Below the pieces are notes generated by a model, which was not told where the DNA came from, ran no database searches, and was given only the letters and a program-made list of their open reading frames with translations. Positions 54,851 through 64,000 of a stretch of DNA of 64,000 nucleotides are shown in pieces. Source of the stretch: an uncultured bacterium (lineage in GTDB: Bacteria; Bacteroidota; Rhodothermia; Rhodothermales; Rubricoccaceae); contig CANLSR010000005.1 of assembly GCA_947493945.1 (NCBI GenBank), forward strand, positions 1 through 64,000, in the 5' to 3' direction. Every line of letters starts with the position of its first letter. Position 1 is the first letter of the stretch. The position numbers and the translations under genes are program-made.

Positions 54851-54980
54851 TCATCCTGAGCGTGCGCCCCCGGAGAGACGGCGCAGCCAAGGGTCTCAAC
54901 GCCGACGCTCCAGACCGTCGGAACCGGCGCCGACGTGCTGGGAGTCCGAGTCGAGACCCTTCACGGGCCTTCAGGATGGA
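54851..54980. repeat. ~130-bp nested palindromic intergenic repeat
   Basis: Outer TCATCCTGA (54851) / TCAGGATGG (54971), inner AAGGGTCTC (54889) / GAGACCCTT (54953). Confidence 0.7.
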
Positions 54981-55050
54981 CAAGGTGCAGTAGAACCATT
55001 GGCCCTGCGCCGGCGCGGGCCAAGCTCCGGTGGGGAGCCGGGACGCAGCG

Positions 55051-56004
55051 TCAGGCGCTCGCCTCCGCCTCCTCGACCGTCTCCATCGGGATCGGCCGGT
55101 CGGGCCGCTCGCCGGTGCTGAGGTAGTGCCCGACCTCCAGCACGGCCTGCTCCTTCTTTTTGGCCTCCAGCATCAGGTCATACGGCGCGTCCGGCTCGCC
55201 GACGCCTTCCATCAGCCCGACCAGCCGGTCCACGTCGTCCATGTCGAGGTAGTCGGCGTGGCCGGTGCGGGTGCCGGGCTTGTGGGACGACAGGTGGAGC
55301 TTGGGCGGGCGCTTCCCCCACGTCGCCATCGCCCGGTCCATCAGCTCCACCAGCCCCTCGTCGGCGGTCTCGCCCGACGGGTTCAGGAGGTGGTGGAACA
55401 GGTCCACGATGACCGGCAGCCCGGTCCGCTCCGCCAGCCCGACGGTCTCTTCGAGCGTGTACGTCGTGTCGTCGTTCTCGATGGCCAGCCGCTCGCGCGC
55501 GTCGTCGCTCAGCCGGTCGAGGTTCTGGGCGAACCGGTCGAGCGCCGCCGGCTTGTCGCCGTAGGCGCCGCCGACGTGCAGCGTCATCGTCCCCTTGGGG
55601 TCCATCCGCTTGAGCACCTGGGCCTGGAAGTCCAACTCGTCGATGGAGTTCTGCACCACGTCGGGCCGCGGGCTGTTGAGGACGGTGTACTGGCCGGGGT
55701 GGCTCGTCACGCGCAACTTCTCGGCCTTGACCAGCCGCCGGATGTCGCGGAACTGCCAGTCGAACGCCTCGGCCCAGTCGAAAGGAAACTCGGGGAGCGG
55801 GCCGAACGGAATCAGGTCCGACGAGACGCGGAAGAATCGGAGGTCGCGCTCGACGTTCCACCGGAGCGCCGCCAGCACGTCCTGGAGGTTCTGGACGACG
55901 ACCGGGATGACGGCCTCGGTGCGGAGGTTGGCCAGCCGGACCGTCCGGCTCTTGGTGCCGAGGGCGGTGTTGATGCAGGCGTAGCCGAGGTGGCGGAGGC
56001 GCAT
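55051..56004 (-). CDS. uvsE: UV DNA damage endonuclease (UvdE family)
   Basis: LGYACINTALGT, RVSSDLIPFG, SHPGQYTVLNSP, LFHHLLNP. Confidence 0.93.
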   Translation of the reverse strand: MRLRHLGYACINTALGTKSRTVRLANLRTEAVIPVVVQNLQDVLAALRWNVERDLRFFRVSSDLIPFGPLPEFPFDWAEAFDWQFRDIRRLVKAEKLRVTSHPGQYTVLNSPRPDVVQNSIDELDFQAQVLKRMDPKGTMTLHVGGAYGDKPAALDRFAQNLDRLSDDARERLAIENDDTTYTLEETVGLAERTGLPVIVDLFHHLLNPSGETADEGLVELMDRAMATWGKRPPKLHLSSHKPGTRTGHADYLDMDDVDRLVGLMEGVGEPDAPYDLMLEAKKKEQAVLEVGHYLSTGERPDRPIPMETVEEAEASA

Positions 56005-56097
56005 GGCGTGCGGGCGTGGGGCCGAGCCTAACGCCCCAGCCCCGCCCGGTGTCCCGCTGGCGGCGCACGTCGGCGAGGACCGCCAGCGGGGCGGGGC

Positions 56098-56481
56098 CTA
56101 CCCGGGCGCGGGGGTCTCGAAAGGACCTCGGAACAGCAGCAGGCCCCATGCGAGGGCCAGCGCGCCCGCCGCGCCGGCCACGGCCCAGGCGGCGCCCGAG
56201 GCCGGGCCGGCCCCGACGACCGAGAGCGCGCTCACGAACGAGAGCACCAGGTTGGCGAAGACGACGGGCCGGCCGTAGATGCCACCCAGCACGGCGTCGC
56301 GCTGGAGCCAGTCGAGCGCAGCCAGCCCCAGCCAGGCGGCGCCCAAGAGCTGGCCGATGGGGGCGGCCGAGGCCGGCACGCCGGGCACGAGCGCCGGCAG
56401 GATCGCATCGGACGCGAACAGCAGCGCGGCCCCGCTGAGCCCAAGCAGCGCGGCGCTCGTGTGGGTGATCCAGCGAGTCAT
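56098..56481 (-). CDS. Small membrane protein, hypothetical
   Basis: 127 aa, about four hydrophobic segments. Confidence 0.65.
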   Translation of the reverse strand: MTRWITHTSAALLGLSGAALLFASDAILPALVPGVPASAAPIGQLLGAAWLGLAALDWLQRDAVLGGIYGRPVVFANLVLSFVSALSVVGAGPASGAAWAVAGAAGALALAWGLLLFRGPFETPAPG

Positions 56482-56508
56482 GGCAGCGTGGGAATGGGGT
56501 CGAGCCGT

Positions 56509-56546
56509 CCCGCTGGCGGCCCTCGTCGGCCGGCGCCGCCAGCGGG
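56509..56546. terminator. Hairpin built on the CCGCTGGCGG motif
   Basis: CCCGCTGGCGGC-(14 nt)-GCCGCCAGCGGG, 12-bp perfect arms. Confidence 0.6.
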
Positions 56547-56549
56547 CGG

Positions 56550-58001
56550 CTACTCCGAGGGCACGGCGTGGGGCAGGCGCTCGGGCATCTCGGCGGCCAC
56601 GTAGGCCAGCACGGCTGTCGCGGCGACGGCCCGGGCGACGTGGCCGGGGTCGAGCTTGTCGACGGTGTCGGCGGGCGTGTGGTGGTAGACGAAGTACAAG
56701 CCGTTGTCGGTGCGGAGCGACAGGCCCGGCACGCCGTCGCGCATCATCGGGCCGATGTCGGCGCCGCCGCCGCCTGGGGTGATCCCGGTCGGGCCGGCGT
56801 CGGAGCCGGTCATCAGGAGATCCATAATGAGCGGCTCGACGCGCGCCGCCAGCAGCTCGCGGCCGGGCTCGGCGCCGGAGTAGCCGAAGCCGACCGGCGC
56901 GAACACGCCGCTGTCGGACTCTAGCGCGAGCTGGATGTGGGACAAGTCGTCGCCCAGCGAGTCGCGGTAGGCCGTCGCGCCCCTCAGCCCGTTCTCCTCG
57001 TTGGTCCACAGCACCACGCGGACGGTCCGGCGCGGGCGGAGGCCCAGCTCGGCCATCAGCCGGACGGCCTCCCAGGTGACGACGCAGCCGCCCAGGTCGT
57101 CCTGGACGCCCTGGCCCACGTCCCACGAGTCGATGTGGCAGCCGATCACGACCTGCTCGTCGGGCAGCTCGCGCCCGACGACCTCGCCGATCACGTTGCG
57201 CGACGGGCGGTCCGGCTCCGTCCGCGCCTCCATCATGAGGCGGACGACCGGGCGGTCGCCGCGCTCCTGGATCCGGCGCAGCGTCTCGGACGCCTCGATG
57301 GTCACGGCCGCGTGCGGGATGCGCGCGACGTCGTCGGCGTAGCGCATGGTCCCGGTGTGGGGCGTGCTCAGGCTCGTCGGCCCGACGGAGCGGACCAGGC
57401 TTGCCACCGCGCCGGCCTCGGCCGCCGCGACGGCGCCGCCCACGCGGTACTGGACCGTTTCGCCGTAGCTCGTGAACGGCACGTCGAACAGCACAATCCG
57501 CCCGTCGGCCTCATCGGCGCGCGCCGCCAGCTCGTCGAACGAGCCGACGACCAGCACCTCGGCCTCGATGCCGCCGGCCGGCGTCCCGACGCTGCCGCCC
57601 AGCCCCAGCATCGGCAGGTCGACGTCGCCCGACGGCAACACGAGCACGGCCGACTCGGCGCCGCGCACCCAGGCCGGCACCATGACCGGCTGGCCGCGCA
57701 CGTTTTCCAGGCCGTCGGCCCGCATCCGGTCCAGGATCCAGTCGATGGACGCCTCCAGCGCCGGCGTGCCCGAGAAGCGGGGGCCAAAGGCGTCGGCGAT
57801 TTCGGCGACGCGGGCGTGGGCGCTGCTGTCGGCGAGCGCGGCCTCGACCAGCTGGCGGGCGGCGTCGGCGTAGGGGGCCGAGGCGTCCTGGGAATGGGCG
57901 GCGGGCGCCCAGACGGCGCCCCCGAGAACGAGCAAACCGGCGAGACGACGCATGGCGCGGATCGTAGACAAGGGCATGGTGCGATCGGACGGGGCGGCCA
58001 A
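56550..58001 (-). CDS. M28-family metallopeptidase (carboxypeptidase Q-like), start may be internal
   Basis: VVIGCHIDSWDVGQGVQDDLGGCV, LWTNEENGLRGA, HHTPADTVDKLD. Confidence 0.9.
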   Translation of the reverse strand: MAAPSDRTMPLSTIRAMRRLAGLLVLGGAVWAPAAHSQDASAPYADAARQLVEAALADSSAHARVAEIADAFGPRFSGTPALEASIDWILDRMRADGLENVRGQPVMVPAWVRGAESAVLVLPSGDVDLPMLGLGGSVGTPAGGIEAEVLVVGSFDELAARADEADGRIVLFDVPFTSYGETVQYRVGGAVAAAEAGAVASLVRSVGPTSLSTPHTGTMRYADDVARIPHAAVTIEASETLRRIQERGDRPVVRLMMEARTEPDRPSRNVIGEVVGRELPDEQVVIGCHIDSWDVGQGVQDDLGGCVVTWEAVRLMAELGLRPRRTVRVVLWTNEENGLRGATAYRDSLGDDLSHIQLALESDSGVFAPVGFGYSGAEPGRELLAARVEPLIMDLLMTGSDAGPTGITPGGGGADIGPMMRDGVPGLSLRTDNGLYFVYHHTPADTVDKLDPGHVARAVAATAVLAYVAAEMPERLPHAVPSE

Positions 58002-58026
58002 GCTAGTGCCGGCCTAGCTTCGGGCC

Positions 58027-59979
58027 GTGTCTTCGTCCGTCCGCCCCTCGCCCTTGCGCATCGCGCTGTCCGTGCTGGCCGGCGCCGCCGTGCTGCCGCT
58101 AGCGGTGATCAGCGGCGGCGCCTGGCTGGCGCTGCTGGGCGCGGGCGCGGGCGCCGTCGTCGCGCTCTGGCGGTCCGACCGGGCCCGCCTGCGCCAGCTG
58201 GCGGACCGCGTGGCGGCGCTGGAGCAGGCCGCGCCGCCGGTCGCCTCCGAGCCTCCCGTCCTGGTCTCGGACGACCTCGTCCCGGACCGTCTGGCACCTG
58301 GCGACGGTGGCCCGCCCTCCCCTCGCCCACCGCGTCCGCCAGCACGGCGGGAGCGGCCTCCGCGCCCGGCACGACCTGCCCGGCGCCCGCCGTGGTCGCT
58401 CGACGCGCTTCCGCCCGAAGTCCGGCGCGTGTGGGACTTCGCGACGGGCGGCAACGCGATGGCGCGCGCGGCCATCGTGGTCCTGTTCGTCGGCCTGGGC
58501 CTGGGCATCCGCTACGCCGTCGACGTGGGCTGGCTGTCGGTGGCCGTGCGGCTGGCGGCGGCGGCCGTCGTGGGGCTGGCGCTGGTGGGGCTGGGGTGGC
58601 GGCTGAGGCGCGGCACGCCCGGCTTCGGGCTGACCGTCCAGGGCGGCGGCGTCGCCATCCTCTACCTCACCGTCTACGCGGCGTACGCGCTCTACGGGCT
58701 CGTGCCGTCGCTCGCCGCGATCGCGCTGATGGCCGCCGTGGCGGTCGCGTGCGGCGCGCTGGCGGTGGCCCAGGACGCGCCCGCGCTGGCCGTGCTGGGC
58801 GTGGCCGGCGGGTTCGCCGCGCCGGTGCTGGCCGGCACGGCCGAGGGCAACCACGTGCTGCTGTTGGCCTACTACGCGCTCCTCAACCTGGGCGTGCTGG
58901 GCGTGGCCTGGTCGAAGGGCTGGCGGTCGGTGGCCGTCGTGGGCTTCCTGAGCACGTTCGTGACCGGCGGGCTGTGGGGCGGGCTCCAGTACCAGCCGGC
59001 ACTCTACGCCACGGTCCAGCCGTTCGTGGTGCTCAACTTCGCGATCTACCTCGCGCTGGCGGTCCGGTTTGCGCTGCGGTCGGCGCGCGCCGCCCCGCCG
59101 GAGCGCGCGCTGGCGGTCGACGGGGCGCTGGTGTTCGGTCTGCCGGCGGCGACGTTCGCGTTGCAGGCCGGGCTGGTCGAGGGCGTCGTGCCCTACGGGC
59201 GAGCCTGGAGCGCGACCGTGCTGGCGGTGGTCTACCTGACCGGCGCCGTGCTGCTGCGTCGCCTCCCGGCCCAGCGCCCGGCCGATGGGCAGAGCCCGCG
59301 CGCCGGCGTCCGCCTGCTGGCGGACGCGTTCCTGGCCGTCGGCCTGACGTTCGCGACGCTGGCGCTGCCCCTCGCCTTCCAGCGCGTCGTGTTCGGGGCG
59401 ATGTGGGTGCTGGAGGGCGCCGGGTTGGTCTGGGTCGGCGCGCGCCAGCGCAAAGTCTGGATGCGGTGGGCCGGCATCGGGCTCCAACTTGTCGCCGCGT
59501 CGGTCTTGTTTACCGAGGGCGTGTGGAGCCGGGGCACGTTCACGCCCGAGTCGCTGACGGGCTGGATCGTGGCCGTCGGCCTGGGCCTCTCGGCCTACGT
59601 CCTGCACCAGAGCACACGGCCTCCGGACGACGTGCGCCCGGCAGATGCGCCCCCAGAACCTCCCGTCCCCACCGTCGCCGCCCCAGCGGAGGCCTCGCCG
59701 CCGCGCCGCTTCTCTCTCCCGACGGCGTCCGCCAGCGGGCCAGCGCCAGCTAGCGCGGCGGCCGAGGGCGTCGCCGGCCGGCTCCTGCTCGCGTTCGCGC
59801 TGTTCTGGTGGACCGTCACGGCCAGCGTCCACGTGCTCGACCTGGCGCCCGACCGCTGGGCGCTGGCGGGGCTGCTGGGCGCGGCGGCGGCCTCGGGCGC
59901 GCTGTTCCTCGGGCTCGGGCGCGCGCTCCGGTGGACGGGCCTGGCGGCGGCCTCGCTGGCGCTCGTCGCCGTCGGCTGA
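58027..59979 (+). CDS. DUF2339-like membrane protein, N-terminal part, interrupted by in-frame TGA
   Basis: Cytoplasmic N-terminal segment, then many TM helices; same frame continues at 59980. Confidence 0.75.
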   Translation: MSSSVRPSPLRIALSVLAGAAVLPLAVISGGAWLALLGAGAGAVVALWRSDRARLRQLADRVAALEQAAPPVASEPPVLVSDDLVPDRLAPGDGGPPSPRPPRPPARRERPPRPARPARRPPWSLDALPPEVRRVWDFATGGNAMARAAIVVLFVGLGLGIRYAVDVGWLSVAVRLAAAAVVGLALVGLGWRLRRGTPGFGLTVQGGGVAILYLTVYAAYALYGLVPSLAAIALMAAVAVACGALAVAQDAPALAVLGVAGGFAAPVLAGTAEGNHVLLLAYYALLNLGVLGVAWSKGWRSVAVVGFLSTFVTGGLWGGLQYQPALYATVQPFVVLNFAIYLALAVRFALRSARAAPPERALAVDGALVFGLPAATFALQAGLVEGVVPYGRAWSATVLAVVYLTGAVLLRRLPAQRPADGQSPRAGVRLLADAFLAVGLTFATLALPLAFQRVVFGAMWVLEGAGLVWVGARQRKVWMRWAGIGLQLVAASVLFTEGVWSRGTFTPESLTGWIVAVGLGLSAYVLHQSTRPPDDVRPADAPPEPPVPTVAAPAEASPPRRFSLPTASASGPAPASAAAEGVAGRLLLAFALFWWTVTASVHVLDLAPDRWALAGLLGAAAASGALFLGLGRALRWTGLAAASLALVAVG

Positions 59980-60846
59980 GTGCTGTGGCTGCTCGCCCTC
60001 CTGGACGACGCGGGCCTGGTCGCCAGCGGGCGCGGGCTGGGTTGGCTCGCGGTCTTAGGCGTGTCGGCGCTCGCGCTCGCGGCGCTGCGCGGGCACCCGC
60101 TGCGGCGGCCGGCGTTCGTGGGCGCCGCCTGGCTGGCGGTCGCCGTCGTCGCGCGGGCGCTGGGCGACGGCGTGGCGTCGGTTGCCGACGGCGCCTGGGC
60201 GTTGGGCGCGGTCGGCGCCGTGCTGGTGGCCGGGCTGGTGCTGGCGGTGTCCGCACCGGCGCGCGTCGCCTCGGCGAGCGAGCGGTGGCTCACCGTGCTG
60301 GGCCTGGTCGCCGCCGCGATGGCCTGGAGCGTCGGCGCGTGGTTCGACCCGGGCCGGGCGGCCCCGTTGCCGTCGCTGCCCGTCCTCAACCCGATTGGCC
60401 TTCCCGCCGTCGGCGCGCTGCTGGCGGTGACGGCGGCGCGGCGGCTGGCGCCGGACAACACCCGCCCCCTGTTCAGCGTCCTGGTCTCCGCGCTCGGGTT
60501 CGGCGCGTTGACCGTCGCCGTGCTCCGCGCCGTCCACACCGGCGGCGTCCCGTGGACGGCGGACGCGCTCTGGGCGTCGTCGGCGGCCCAGGCCGGGCTG
60601 GCCGTGGCCTGGACGCTGCTGGCGCTGGCGCTGACCGTAGCGGCGGTCCGCCGCGGGAGCCGGGCGCTGTGGTTTTTTGGCGCCGCCCTGCTGGCGCTCG
60701 TCGTGGGCAAGCTGTTCCTGGTGGACCTGTCCCAAGCCCAGGCGCTGGTGCGGATCGGCGCGTTCCTGGCCGTCGGCGCGATCATGCTGCTGATCGGCTA
60801 CCGCGCACCGCTGCCGCCGGCGCACGGCGCCGACACCGACGCGTAG
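59980..60846 (+). CDS. DUF2339-like membrane protein, C-terminal part in same frame after TGA
   Basis: Codon right after the TGA; TM helices VLWLLALLDDAGL... ending FLVDLSQAQALVRIGAFLAVGAIMLLIGY typical of DUF2339 C-terminus. Confidence 0.65.
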   Translation: MLWLLALLDDAGLVASGRGLGWLAVLGVSALALAALRGHPLRRPAFVGAAWLAVAVVARALGDGVASVADGAWALGAVGAVLVAGLVLAVSAPARVASASERWLTVLGLVAAAMAWSVGAWFDPGRAAPLPSLPVLNPIGLPAVGALLAVTAARRLAPDNTRPLFSVLVSALGFGALTVAVLRAVHTGGVPWTADALWASSAAQAGLAVAWTLLALALTVAAVRRGSRALWFFGAALLALVVGKLFLVDLSQAQALVRIGAFLAVGAIMLLIGYRAPLPPAHGADTDA

Positions 60847-61001
60847 CCTTGCCGGCGTCTCCACCGCGCCTTGGCTATCCTTGGGGGCCGAGGCGGTCCG
60901 CCAGCCGGGCGCGACGTCCGAGACGGGCGGGGCGCGGGGAGGCGTCGTCTACGGGACCGCGATCTTGGGGGCTTCTGCCCTTCCACCCTCCACCCACTCT
61001 T

Positions 61002-61505
61002 GTGCTCGACCCGCTCCCCGACGCCGCCCGCGTGTGGCTCTTCCCCCTCGACCAGACGCTCGGCCCCGACGAGGCCGACGCGCTCCGCCAGCGCCTGGCC
61101 GACTGGCTGCCGTCGTGGGCCAGCCACGGCCGGCCGGTCCAGGCCCAGGCCGAGGTGCTCGCCGGGCGCGCGCTCGCCGTCGGCGCCGTGATCTCGGAGG
61201 CGGACATCAACGCCGGCGTGTCGGGCTGCGGCATCGACACGATGGAGCGGGCCGTCGCCCGGGCGTTCGAGCAGGCCGGCGTGGCGCTGGCGCCCGCGCT
61301 CGGCGTCACGTTCCGGGACGCGGACGGCGCGTGGCAGACCGCCGCCCGGCCCGCCTTCCGGCGCCTCGTCCGCGAGGGCGCAGCAGGTGCCGAGACGCCC
61401 ATCCTCGACGTGACCGCGTCCACCGTCGGCGAGCTCCGCCAGCGCGGCGCCGAGCGGCCGGCGGGCGACACCTGGGCCGCCCAGGCGTTCTCGCTCGCGG
61501 CGTGA
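61002..61505 (+). CDS. Conserved Bacteroidota-type small protein (homologues often labelled 'ABC transporter ATPase' without ATPase motifs)
   Basis: PDAARVWLFPLDQTLGPDEADALRQRLADWLPSWASHGRPVQAQAEV...GCGIDTMERAV; no Walker motifs. Confidence 0.7.
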   Translation: MLDPLPDAARVWLFPLDQTLGPDEADALRQRLADWLPSWASHGRPVQAQAEVLAGRALAVGAVISEADINAGVSGCGIDTMERAVARAFEQAGVALAPALGVTFRDADGAWQTAARPAFRRLVREGAAGAETPILDVTASTVGELRQRGAERPAGDTWAAQAFSLAA

Positions 61506-62524
61506 CCACGGCGCGGACCGGGGCCCGCCGCGAGGTCGTCTTGGGCGCCGTCGCCCTGGTGGTGCTGCTCACCGTGGGCGCGGGCGGCTACGCCCTGATC
61601 GAGGGCTGGGGCCCGGTGGACGCCGTCTACATGACGGCCATCACGCTGACCACCATCGGGTTCGGCGAGGTCCGGCCGCTCTCGGACGCCGGCAAGGCGT
61701 TCACCGTCGTGCTCGCCTTCGTGGGCATCGGTACGTTCGCCACCATCGCCTCCCGCGCCGTCCAGATCTTGGTCACGAGCGCCACCCTCCGCCAGCGGGC
61801 CATGCAACGCCGGATCGACAAACTCCAAGGCCACTTTATCGTCGCCGGCTACGGCCGCCTGGGTCAGCGGATCGTCCGCGACCTCCGCGCTGCCGGCCGC
61901 GCCGTGGTGGTGATCGACCAGCGCGACGACCGCGCCGCCCAACTCGACGAGGCCGGCATCCCGTTCGTCCAGGACAACGCCGAGGAGGAGGAGACGCTGC
62001 GCCAGTCCGGCATCGAGCGCGCGGCCGGGCTGGTCTTGGTCCTGCCCCAGGACGCCGCCAACGTGTTCGTGGCGCTGACCGCGCGCGAGGTGATGCAGGG
62101 CCGGGAGCTGTTTATCGTGGCCCGGACGAACGAGCAGACGTCCTTGAACAAGCTCCGCCGCGCCGGGGCCGACAAGGTGATCTCGCCGCTCGAGATCGGC
62201 GCCGACCGGATCGCCCAGACCATCCTGCGCCCGCGCGTGGACCGGTTCATGGAGAAGGTGCTCGGCGTGGGCTCGCTGGACTTCGACCTGGAGGAGGTGA
62301 TGATCGAGTCCGGCAGCCTGCTCGACGGCCGCTCCTTAGTCGAGGTCGACTTCCGCCGCCGCTTCCAGGCCATCGTCGTCGGCGTGCTCCAGGCCGAGAC
62401 CGGCGAGTGGCGCTTCAACCCGGACGCCCGGCTCCCGCTGGCGGCCGGCGACGCGTTGATCGTGCTGGCGACGCCGGCCCAGCTCAACACCATCCGCGCC
62501 GAGGGCGCGCTGGCAACCCGCTAG
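61502..62524 (+). CDS. TrkA-N/RCK-type potassium channel protein
   Basis: TLTTIGFGEV selectivity filter, HFIVAGYGRLGQRIVRDL Rossmann, C-terminal TrkA-C. Confidence 0.94.
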   Translation: MTTARTGARREVVLGAVALVVLLTVGAGGYALIEGWGPVDAVYMTAITLTTIGFGEVRPLSDAGKAFTVVLAFVGIGTFATIASRAVQILVTSATLRQRAMQRRIDKLQGHFIVAGYGRLGQRIVRDLRAAGRAVVVIDQRDDRAAQLDEAGIPFVQDNAEEEETLRQSGIERAAGLVLVLPQDAANVFVALTAREVMQGRELFIVARTNEQTSLNKLRRAGADKVISPLEIGADRIAQTILRPRVDRFMEKVLGVGSLDFDLEEVMIESGSLLDGRSLVEVDFRRRFQAIVVGVLQAETGEWRFNPDARLPLAAGDALIVLATPAQLNTIRAEGALATR

Positions 62525-62830
62525 AACGCGGACCGCGTGCGGGCGGAACGGCGCCGCCCGGCCGCTGGCGGTCGCCGCGACCGAGACAGCCCACGGCCGG
62601 ACCTGCCGGGCCGGACCTGCCGAGACGACGGCGGGCGACGGCAAAGTCACCGGCCGGACGCCGGTCCGCTCCGCCAGCGCGGCGCGGCCCCGCGGCCGAG
62701 GTGCGTTTTCGGAGCCTGCTCGCGTCAGGCGGACGCTGGCACGGCGTCTGCACCACGCCCCGGCACGGGTGCGGGACGGACCCCGCCGCGCCCCGCAAGG
62801 TATACTGCTCCCCTTTCCGTCGCCGACCGT

Positions 62831-63847
62831 ATGCGCGTTCTCGCCGCACTCCTCGCTGCCCTCGTCGTGCTCGCCGCGCCCGCCCGCGCTCAGAGCCAGG
62901 CCGACCGCGCCGCCGACGCGGCGATCTCCCAGGACTTCGCCGAGGACGGCGCCGTCTCCTACTTTAGCCAGTCGTGGCTGGAGGACACGATGGAGCGCCG
63001 CACGGCCGAGTCCATCCGCGACGTGCCGCGCGTCTACTACGACTACTACATCGTGCCCCAGGGGCAGAACCGGCTGGAGGCCCGGCTCTCGCTCTACCGG
63101 ACGTTCGGCGGCGAGCGCGACGTGATCAAGCCGCTCCTGTGGCTCTTGAACCGCAACGACCTCGAGAACCTGAGCCCCGGCGACACGCTCATCGTCCCGA
63201 CCCACTTCGACCTCGACTTCCGGGCCTACTCGCCGTTCCCGCGCTACTACCCGGGCGCGGCGGAGCTGGACAAGATCGTGATCCTGGACAAGAACATCCA
63301 GGCGTGGGGCGCCTACGAGCGCGGCGAGCTGGCGCGCTGGGGCATCATCAACACCGGCGTCGAGTCGGCGCGGACGCCGGGCGGCCGGTTCAACGTGAAC
63401 TGGAAGCAGGAGGACCGGATCTCGACGCTGAGCCCGGACTACGGCTCCGACGCCCCCGACGCCGAGCTCTGGCGGATGCTGTGGGTCATGAACCTCCACG
63501 AGGCGCGTGGCATCCACATGCACCAGTACGCGCTGCCCACCTCCGGCCCGGCCTCCCACGGCTGCATCCGGATGCTGGAGCCGGACGCGGTCTGGCTCTA
63601 CGGCTGGACCGACACCTGGACCGTCGAGGGCCAGCGGGACCCGATCTCGTCGGTCGGCGCCAAGATCACCCAGCAGGGCACGACGGTGCTCATCATCGGC
63701 GACGACATCTCGGAGGCGCCCCAGCCGTTCGTGCACCGGACGGGGTACCCGGTGATCCGGATGGTGAACCTGCCGCCCGACCCGCTCGCGGTCCCGCCCG
63801 GCTCCCCCCAGCAGCGCGCCTTCGACCGGCTGGCGGGCCGCAGCTAG
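62831..63847 (+). CDS. L,D-transpeptidase (YkuD family)
   Basis: Signal peptide; HMHQYALPTSGPASHGCIRML catalytic motif. Confidence 0.93.
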   Translation: MRVLAALLAALVVLAAPARAQSQADRAADAAISQDFAEDGAVSYFSQSWLEDTMERRTAESIRDVPRVYYDYYIVPQGQNRLEARLSLYRTFGGERDVIKPLLWLLNRNDLENLSPGDTLIVPTHFDLDFRAYSPFPRYYPGAAELDKIVILDKNIQAWGAYERGELARWGIINTGVESARTPGGRFNVNWKQEDRISTLSPDYGSDAPDAELWRMLWVMNLHEARGIHMHQYALPTSGPASHGCIRMLEPDAVWLYGWTDTWTVEGQRDPISSVGAKITQQGTTVLIIGDDISEAPQPFVHRTGYPVIRMVNLPPDPLAVPPGSPQQRAFDRLAGRS

Positions 63848-63851
63848 CGCC

Positions 63852-64000
63852 GTGTCACGCGTCGACTACGACGGCCGGACGTTCCGGCCCGTCGAGACGG
63901 CCGCCAACGGCGAGGTCGGCGACGGCACCGTGTTCCACTACCGCCAGCGGGGCGCCGTGGTCTGGGCCAGCTACCACGGCGGCCACGTCGAGCGCGGCAC
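63852..64000 (+). CDS. Small conserved protein, 5' portion (DYDGRTFRPVETAANGEV... family often labelled N-acetylglutamate synthase), truncated by window end
   Basis: GTG start; VSRVDYDGRTFRPVETAANGEVGDGTVFHYRQRGAVVWASYHGGHVERG. Confidence 0.6.
   Translation, partial: MSRVDYDGRTFRPVETAANGEVGDGTVFHYRQRGAVVWASYHGGHVERG

Noticed and set aside
56937-59753. 938-aa plus-strand ORF
   Set aside because: Antisense to M28 peptidase and off-frame through DUF2339

Overview
High-GC chromosomal window made almost entirely of core genes. Gene content (T9SS-type C-terminal domain, DUF4249/TonB receptor pair, DUF3667, PorW/SprE-like lipoprotein, Bacteroidota-type small proteins) suggests a Bacteroidota/Rhodothermota-type marine bacterium; this is inference, no search was run. 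Contents: str operon end (tuf partial, fusA, rpsG, rpsL), ftsH, pyk, a minus-strand LMW-PTP / HAD-deaminase fusion / fructosamine-kinase cluster, dxs, topIB, cysS, TerC, YbdK-like ligase, M20 and M28 peptidases, a triple lamin-tail-domain protein, clpC, rhomboid, Nudix, tRNA-Gly, TonB receptors, clpP, tig, membrane pyrophosphatase, pth, rplY, prs, tRNA-Gln, UvdE, a DUF2339 gene split by an in-frame TGA, a K+ channel and an L,D-transpeptidase. No CRISPR, phage, IS or rRNA was seen. Most interesting signals: (1) a probable protein-deglycation operon with a HAD-phosphatase/nucleoside-deaminase fusion between the known FN3K and LMW-PTP partners; (2) a very frequent CCGCTGGCGG/CCGCCAGCGG motif, usually as an inverted pair in intergenic gaps (terminator-like hairpins) and also found inside low-complexity insertions of housekeeping proteins (Pth, Prs, FtsH tail), resembling a DUS-like or palindromic-element system; (3) several other palindromic repeat families; (4) an in-frame TGA in DUF2339; (5) an operator-like repeat cluster upstream of a TonB receptor.
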